DNA of 64,000 nt from Sipunculus nudus (taxonomy: Eukaryota; Annelida; Sipuncula; Golfingiida; Sipunculidae): the NCBI GenBank assembly GCA_026874595.1, contig CM049309.1:91596723-91660722 (forward strand). The letters are read 5' to 3'. How positions within the stretch are numbered: the first letter of the stretch is position 1; the number at the start of each line of letters is the position of its first letter. This document shows positions 51,601-60,600 of the stretch, in pieces. The notes beneath the pieces were generated by a model, which was not told the DNA's origin, ran no database searches, and saw nothing but the letters and a program-made list of their open reading frames with translations. Both the position numbers and the translations under genes were made by a program.

Positions 51601-54600
51601 CTAATTAAAGCGAGCCGAGGACAACCCGGCTAGCGAGGCGGTGTTTTCACTGTGCCTACGCTCGGGTGCACTAATTAGTCAGCAATATGTATCACCGCTG
51701 ATCTAGCGATCAGATGATCTTTTACACCATTTTATTCTGGAATTTTTTCTCAATGTTCAAATTTTGGATATATGGTCAAAATTTCGGTTCTCCATTTTTT
51801 ATTTCGGATGAACAATTTTTCGGATAAACGTTGTTCGGATATTCAACATTCTACTGTAGTTCATCATTCATTACCAGAATACTTCTAACATGATGACAAT
51901 AGCTGGAGGCCATTTTATAATTTGTAAAATCAATTAATCTAAATGATTGAATGTGCAAACAAGTGAACTACATAAAATAAGGCGGAATTACACAAGAATA
52001 ACATATCCTTTCTGGGCTGATAAGCCTCTCACCTCTTGGAAGGTAATTGGAGCAGACACCTGGCCTGGAAAGCCTCCCCCGATGTCCAAGAGACTGAACT
52101 TGTACCCTTGCTGTGCCCCCATGTCAAACACAGTGCGTGCCAGGGCCACAGCAGCAGAGAAAGCTGTGGCATCGTAGCAACCACTCCCCACATGGAAGCT
52201 GGAAACAACAACGTGGCATCGTTTTGAGAAAAGAACACCACAGACATTCATCTATACTCTTCTACCAGGGTTCCCGTCATGGTCCTGAAGATATGTAGGG
52301 CTTTTACAGCACATTAAACAAAAATACAGGATTTTATGGGAATCTTAAGCCAAATTGTGAGTTTTCACTGGACAAGTGTTTTCATTTAGTCATCTAAGGT
52401 CTGTTTAACTGGTTTAGATAGCCGTACTTGTACAACTGTAATCTTTACACGCACAGTTCTAATGAAGAGCTGAATGTTTTCAATAATATAAGGTCCATAA
52501 AATAATCATTATTCAATTATATCATTATATCAGAATAACAATGGTGTAATGAAAAGTACTAGAAAAATTTATGGACATGATCTAAATGCTGGAAAATATA
52601 GGACACTATAAGAGACAACTTTTTTAATAGACAAATATATGAAATATGGAGCCAATGGAAGCCCTGCTCTACACTCTTACTAACTACACTCCAGTATGTA
52701 AGAGTGAGATGAGCTTATATGCCATGTTCATATCAAGCATGGATTCAATAACAAGGAATATAAAAGTGCAAAAATGTCTGACTGAAACCTCACACTGTTA
52801 AATGTACATAAACACACAGAATGTATGAGAGCAATTATTAAATGTGAACCGCTTTCCTGTGTATCATCGAAAGATGGGGTGACCAGATTTCTTTACAGGA
52901 CATGGTGTACAAAGAAATTAATGGTAACAATGAATCACCTGACTCCAATGACACTGAGGTCAAGATCGCGAGCTGTCTGCAGCAGATCTCTGGCCTCTTT
53001 GGCACTGCAGCCAAACTTCATTCCTAACTGGCACTGTGCCTTGGTCCCATCAGGAGGCAAGATGCGGATCACAAGCCTGGAGAAAAAGGATCATTACCAG
53101 AGCTGAAATACAGATCAATACCCTGAGGAGATAAACATTGTGTTGATCAAATACTGAAAGAAAATCACTCATCAGTAGAGATTAATTATGAGAGCTACCA
53201 TAAAGCTATGTTATTATCAAAGAAAGATGTGAACTCATTATTGGAGGAAATGACTACTAATAGACATGTTATCTTTCAACAGCCTACTGAAAAATAAAAT
53301 GTTATCAATGGCAACTTGTAGACTATCAGCCTGAACACAGGGTGATGTAAATTCATCATGGGGTAAAACAATCATTTATACATGAAAAAACAAGTGACCC
53401 ATGGGTCATGATGCTCAGCCGGCTGACATGTTGACAATATGTCCTTGCACAGGCAACTAATTAAGATAATGTAGGTGGCACCATTGTTCATGCATCTTAG
53501 CTTAAACTCATCAAGACCCATAAGCACAACAAATTTGATGACAATCAAACCAGCCTTTCATGAGGAATCTAGCAATTTGTATTTTACATTATTTCTGGGG
53601 GTGCTCAAACATACCCCAAAACTCTGAGAATATAGGTCACAGTAACCAAATTTCAGGTTTCTTGGGAGAACTTTTGAGGAACTCTCAGGATGTCAAGTTA
53701 GAAGTTTCTGGGGCAAATGGTTATGATTTGTGCCCTATTTTGGTATCAAATTTTCAATCATTCATAGCTCAGAAAATATGGGTATCAGAGACCTAATTTC
53801 ACTTTTCCAGGAAGACTTTTCATGGACCTCCCTAGATTTAAAGTTAAAGATTCCAGGTCCACCAATGGTTATGTTATGTGACCTGCTTTGGTTTCAAATT
53901 TTTAATTATGCTGGGGGTGTTTATAAGCCCCATAGCTCAGAGAATATGGGTAACAAAGACCTAATTTCAATTAGGAAATTTTTCACAGATCTCACTGGAT
54001 GTCAAGTTAGAAGATTCTAGGACCAATTGTTACAATATGTGCCCTGTTAACAGACGACTGCATCTTTGAAGGTCTCATAAATAGATTTAAAAAATGTGTT
54101 AAAATTTGTTATAAGTCCAGATGGCACCACCAGTCTTCAGGAACTGAGGAAACACTCCATGATGCATATGCATGCAAAGAATCATGCCGATCAATGCACT
54201 AGTTGTTAGATACTGGAGCTTTTGTATCAAATTTTTCATTATTCTGGTTGGTACTTCGGAGCCCCATAGCTTGAAGAATATGGGTACCAGAGACGGTTAT
54301 GTCTGTGCCCAGTTAACATGCAACCGCATCTTTAAAGGATTCAAAAATAGAGAAAAAAGATAAAAAATCGAAAAAAAATATAGGTGGCGCCACCAGTCTG
54401 CAGAAACTGATGAAAGACTCCATGATCAATATCCAAGCAAAGAACATGGTGATCAATGCATTAGTTGTTCAGATACTAGAGCTTTTCTATCAAATTTTCA
54501 TTATTCTAGGGGGGTACTTCAGAGCTCAATAGCTTGAAGAATATGGGTAAGAGAGACCTAATTCCAGGGTTCCAAGGAGACTTTCCATGGACCTCTCTGG

Positions 54601-57600
54601 ATGTAAAGTTAGAAGATTCCAGGTCCAGTGGTAACGATTTGTGCCCTGTTAACGGACAGACGCCCAGATGGACGACAGACAAAGAGTGATCGCTATAGCT
54701 CAGATGACTTACAGTCAGCTGAGCTAAAAAAGTAGGGTAAAATTATGTAGACATACTTGGCCTCTGGGTACAAGCTCTTGACTTTATGCAATTCCATCTC
54801 ATTATCAAATGTCATCATGGCCACATTGTTCTTGGCAGCATGTCTGATGTGAGAAGCCTGCTTGCAGGGGTTTGCGTAGATGATCCGCTCCTGGGCTATT
54901 CCCATGTCCAAGATGGTCTGGATTTCAGCCTTCAAAGTTCAGGAACAAGGGTGTGACAAAGCATGCACACAAAATAGAACTGTCACCAATGTAATATCAC
55001 CCTGAAATGTGAGTGGACACATAATCTGGTTGATGAATGTTCACGTATTTACATGATCCCATTCATGAAAATATAAAGTTTTAACCTATGCTTGAACTCC
55101 CACTGTGGTTGACTCAGACATTAATATGTATGGGAATAACTTATGCCTGAAAAGTATTTTGATAGGGTATCAAATTATGTGCTTTTAGCAAATTCAATAT
55201 CATACAGATAGATATGCATGAGATCTCAGTAGTGAGAACTGACTGGTAATAAATTCATGGTTGGCCGAAGTTTATTAATGCATAAAAATTGAAAATTTTC
55301 CAGATTCATATGATTTCCAGTGTATTTTTGTTTCAACAATTCTCTTAGTCTATTCCAAAGTCTATTCTGTACTGCCTGGCCTGCCTTCAATAAATAAATA
55401 CAGCACAAGGAAAATCACTTGCTCTGATCAGTCAATTCCACATTAATTACAGTTAAATCTTGTCAGCACACTGAAAAGTTAGGACTGCTCAAACTGGTCA
55501 TGATACCTAAGTGGTTTAACATTGGAGTAAAAGATGATGTGTTGCATTGACACTTAGGAGAAATGAGCTAAATGCATGAGTTTAGTGGCCACTGGAAAAT
55601 AACAGTAGACAAGTATATCAACTCACCTTGCTGGCACAGTCAAAGCCAGTTCCCAAGTACGCCAGCTGCTGCAGTACTGCTGGATCATCATTGCATTTCA
55701 CAGCTATTTTAAAAAAGAAGAGAGTCGGGGGTTAAAACAAAACATCATAAGACAACATAAGATCACTTGGCTAACAATAATAATTTACCTCTTCCCAATA
55801 AGACCAACAACAATCAAGGAATACATGGATTTGTTTTTTTCACTGGGTTTTATTTTTTTAACCTCTGCTTACCATGCAATCAAAACGTGTGAAATTTCAA
55901 TGTTCAGGTCCCCCACATCATTGACACATAAAAGAGTTTATGGTGGATGAAATCTATCCACTTTACAGGAATATATCATATGATATACAGGTCAACCTGT
56001 CTGTTAGACCACCTGTCTATTAAGACAACCTTTGAATGAACCGAATGCAATCATATTGGTAATAACTGACCTGTCTAACAAGAAAACTTGTGAATTAAGA
56101 CCCATGGGTGGTCTTATTATACAGATTTCACTGTATGTCATATTATGAAGAAATCTACCTAAGAGAAACTGGCTAAGGTATACCTACGCAAAGCTGCATT
56201 AAGACAAGTTTATTCTCAAGCTAGTGGAGTGCTAAGGTCAGGGCACAGAGTGTGTTTAACTGGCTTATATTTAACAAACCTTAATGTGTTTTGAGAAATG
56301 TAAATTACTACTGCATAAAGTTTTATTATTTTATATCACATTATAAATAACCTTTAAAGCCTGTGCAGATCATCTGAACACAACTAGGGACTCATGGGTG
56401 TTAGGGCTCAGCTGAATTTGTCTGTAAGGATATTTTTAAAGAATTTTTCAGATTGGTCCTGTGACCTTAACCAATGACTTTGTGACAAAAAAATCTGAGT
56501 ACTTATTGTATCCGCTAAGGGGGGATACCTGCAACCATTTTTGCACAGCGTCCGTCTGTATGTCTGCTGTGGGCTAAAATCACTCATATCTCAGTAGTGG
56601 TTTGACTTATCTGCCTAAAATTTTGCGTGTTTATATATCTTGGCTTTATCGATTTTTTTGGAAGATGGCGCCACCTACATACACATTTCAGTTGCAGAAA
56701 TCCATGCTAATATGCAACACACTCTATTTCCCCTTGCCACTCAATCCATTCCTCATTTCACCCATTCCACTCTGATTTAGGCAGATACACTTAGTTGCTA
56801 ATCGACTACCCATATTCTAGTCATCCTTGAACTTGCAGCATTTAGATTAATGTAACAATCTTTTAAAAAATAAGTTGATCCAGTGACCTTGACCTCTGAC
56901 CAGGTAACCTCAAAATCTACATATTTCCTCACTTTGGGCAAGCAAGCCATGTGTGAAAGATGGAAAATTTGGGATGAAACGTTTGATTTACAGTGCATCC
57001 ATAATCTTTTTAAAGATGTGGCTCTTGCGACCTTCACCATTGATCCATGGACCCTGAAAATCAAAATGATTCTTGAGTGGTGGGTTATAAATAAATCAAG
57101 TCTGAAGCCAATCTGTCTATCAATAGCAGAATTATCATCAATAAACTAATTTGTGAATGGATTGGCCCTGTGACCTTGACCTTTGACCCAAAAATCAAAT
57201 AGAACCTTCCTCTGTTGGCAGATGAGCAATATCTTGAAGATGGAAGGTTTGTGATGAAAAGTTTGGCTTGAAATGCAAACACATTCTTTTTAAAGAAATG
57301 GGTCCTGTAACCTTGACCTATAACCGTTGGACCCCAAATTTACAAGGTTCTTACTTACGTTGTGAGCCATATATAAGTTAAGTTTGAAACCAATATGTCA
57401 AACTAAACTGGAGTTATCATCTGGATACTAATTTGTGAAGAGATGGCCCCTGTGACCTTGACCTTTGACCTTGTGACCCCAAATTCATTAATGCTCTCCC
57501 CATACTGGTTAATTAGCAAAATGTGCAAGATGGAAAGTTTGGGATGAAAAGCTTGGCTTAAAATGTACCCCTAATCTTTTTAAATAAGTGAGTTCTGTGA

Positions 57601-60600
57601 CCTTGACCACTGACCTCATGACCCAAAAATCATATAGGTTCTTGCTTTAGTAGTATAGTGTTGGGCCATATGCAAGTCAAGTTTAAAATCCATGAGTTAT
57701 CATTTGAAAACAATGTGTGGATGGACAGATAGACGAGCATACAGACAGACAGGGTGATTATTCTAGGGCATCCACTTGTGATCAATAAACACACCATTTT
57801 GAGACACTAGATGGAATAACAGCTGAGAAACTGACATGATTGTTTTCATTTTACAGTGAAAAAAAAAAAAGAAAAATTTTTGTTCAAATTAGAAACAAGC
57901 AACTTTGGGATCTTGTTGTTTTTCATGCATGATAAAGGACGGACAGACAGAGTGACAGACAGACAGAAGAGAGACACTCCAAAACAAATCCCAACTAGGG
58001 TATGCATGAGAGCAATCACTGACCAAAATCTGAATGAAATCGGATAATATTTAGGAAAGTTATACCACAGAAATAAAAACCTGACAAACTGACAGAGTGA
58101 CAGACAGACCAACGGACATAAGCCAGACACTTCAAAACAAATCCAAACCAAGGTAAGCATGAGAGCAATCACTGCCGAAAATCTGCATGACATCAGATAA
58201 TATTTAGGAAAGTTAAAGCAGGGGAAGAAAAACCTGACAGACGGACAGACAAAGTGACAGACAGAGAAAAGCCAGACACTCCAAAACCAATCCCAACAAA
58301 GGTATGCATGAGAGCAATCACTGCCCAAAATTTAAATGAAATCGGATAATATTTAGGAAAATTATCGCACAGAAACAAAAACCTGACAGACAGACAAAGT
58401 GACAAACGGACAGACAGACTGAAGCCAGACACTCCAAAACCAATCCCAACCAAGGTATGCATGAGAGCAATCACTGACCCAAATTTGGATGTAATCGGAT
58501 ATTTAGGAAAGTTATCGCATGGAAACGAAACCTGACGGACGGACAGAGAGACAGACAGAGAGATAGACAGACAGACAAACCCAAAACAATGTCCCCCGCA
58601 TCTGCGGAGCAGGGGACAAAAATACAAAAGGGCAAAAAGATTTATGACAATCAGTGCATTATTTATCAAGATATTGGAGGTTTTGTTTCAAAATATTGTT
58701 TATTCTGGGGGGTACTTTCAAGCCCCATAGCTCGGGAGGATATAGGTCACAGTGACCTTAATTCAGGTTTCCAAGGAGATCTTCTATTGACCTCCTTTTA
58801 TTATTCTGAGGGTTATTTCTGGGCCCCATAGTTCGGAGCATATTACAATTTGTGCCCTGCTAACTGACAGCCGGACAGCCAGATGGACGACGGACTGCCA
58901 TACCTATACCTCAGTTGACTTACTGTCAGCTGAGCTAAAAAGGAAGTATTATATTAATCTGGTAAATTAAATACAGTCAAGCCTGTTTATTGTCATATCG
59001 GTGGTGTATGCATAAATTATGATAATAACCGGGATGTGACATTATGCGGGCCACAACATCGATTTCCTTAAGAGTCATAGAAGAAGCGTTATGTCATAAA
59101 TGATATTAAAAAAATCGTCAACAAAAAGGAAACAGAAACATATATGATATTTTTACTGCACATCGGCATATCAAATTACGTTTATGCGCACCTGACAATT
59201 TATTTCCTGTAAGTGTTGTGCCACATGCCACAATAACTGACAAAAATCCGACTTGCAATAACTGACAAAAATCCGACTTGCCAACAGAAAGAGACTTAGC
59301 GTCTGGGTCATGAGGTCAAACATTTGGAAATATGCGGCACGGTTATAACGTTATGCGTAGGCAAACTATTTTACTAAACTAGATATTTCTTGGCACCGCA
59401 GGTGCCATAGTATCGCCAGACAATTAATCCCCCCCCCCCCCCCCTTTAAGAATAGGCCCCCCATCTTCAGCAACAATTAATATCAGACCACACTCATAGA
59501 AAAGGTCATTCTCATAGAAAAGGTCATGATCCAAATTTCAATATACATCATCCCCTAACCCATGTCTATGTATATGCAAGAAATCTGTCCATTAGTTTTT
59601 GACTTATAATGCTCACAGTACTGTTAAGTGGCAATGATGGGGTATTAAACGGCACGAAAACAAGTAAAAGAATAACAGGTGGCACCACCTGTTTCCCGTA
59701 CATGACAACACTATCCAAGATCTTCGTTCAAGTTGATTTTTGGACCAATCAATGCATCCCTTATTGAGAAATTAATGATTTTGTGTGATTTTCACCATAT
59801 ATGGCAATATTCAAGGTCAAGGCCACTCATTGGAAAGGTCATGACCCCTATTCAAATAAACATTATTCTTTAACCCATATCCATGCATATGCATAATATG
59901 AAAGAAATTTGTCCATTAGTTTTTGACTTATAATGCTCACTACTGATTAATGGCAATGATGGGGTATTAAACGGCACAAAACAAGTAAAAGAATAACAGG
60001 TGGAGCCACCTGTTTCCTGTACATGACAATACTTTCCAAGATCTTCGAACATGTTGATTTTTGGACCAATGCATGCATCCCTTATTGAGAAATTAATGAT
60101 TTTGTGTGATTTTCACCATATATGGCAATATTCAAGGTCAAGGCCACTCTCATAGGAAAGGTCATGACCCAAATTTAAATAAACATCATCCCATAACCCA
60201 TATCTATGTATTTGCATAATATGAAAGAAATCTGTCCATTAGTTTTTGACTTATAATGCTCACAGTACTGTCAAGTAGCAATTTTGGGGATATTAAACGG
60301 CATGAAAACAAGTAAAGAATAATAGGTGGCGCCACCAGTTTCTGGAACATGACAACCCCATCCATGATCTTCGATCAACTTGATTTTGGGATCAATCCAT
60401 GCAAGTTTTCTTGAGATATTTAAGAATTTGTGTGATTTTCCCCAAAACTGAACCTATTCAAGGTCAAGGTCACTCTCCTAGTTGAGGTCATGACCTCATT
60501 TTAAATAGGCCTCGTCCTCTCACCCATATCTATACATATACCAAGTTTGGTAAAGATCCGTGAAATATTTTTGAGTTATTGTGTCCAAAAGAAATCTCTG

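Larger units (their letters stand above)
56394..58938 (+). mobile_element. H1s element in ODC intron with two internal inserts
   Basis: 5' CTAGGGACTCATGGGTGTTA and 3' CAGCTGAGCTAA. It is collinear with the H1s at 7390-8603 apart from two additions: a reversed P1 (56516-56820) and a tandem-repeat block (57896-58618). Rich in TGACCTTGACCTTTGACC-type motifs (57171, 57453, 57598). Confidence 0.82.

Noticed and set aside
51947-52298. Several plus- and minus-strand frames around 52.0-52.3 kb.
   Set aside because: They are shadows of ODC visible exon 5 in other frames or run into intron.
57846-58669. Two open frames of 158-160 codons on the minus strand, rich in S, V, C, L and F.
   Set aside because: They are translations of 150-bp tandem units and GACAGACGG tracts; the peptide repeats with the DNA period and has no domain.
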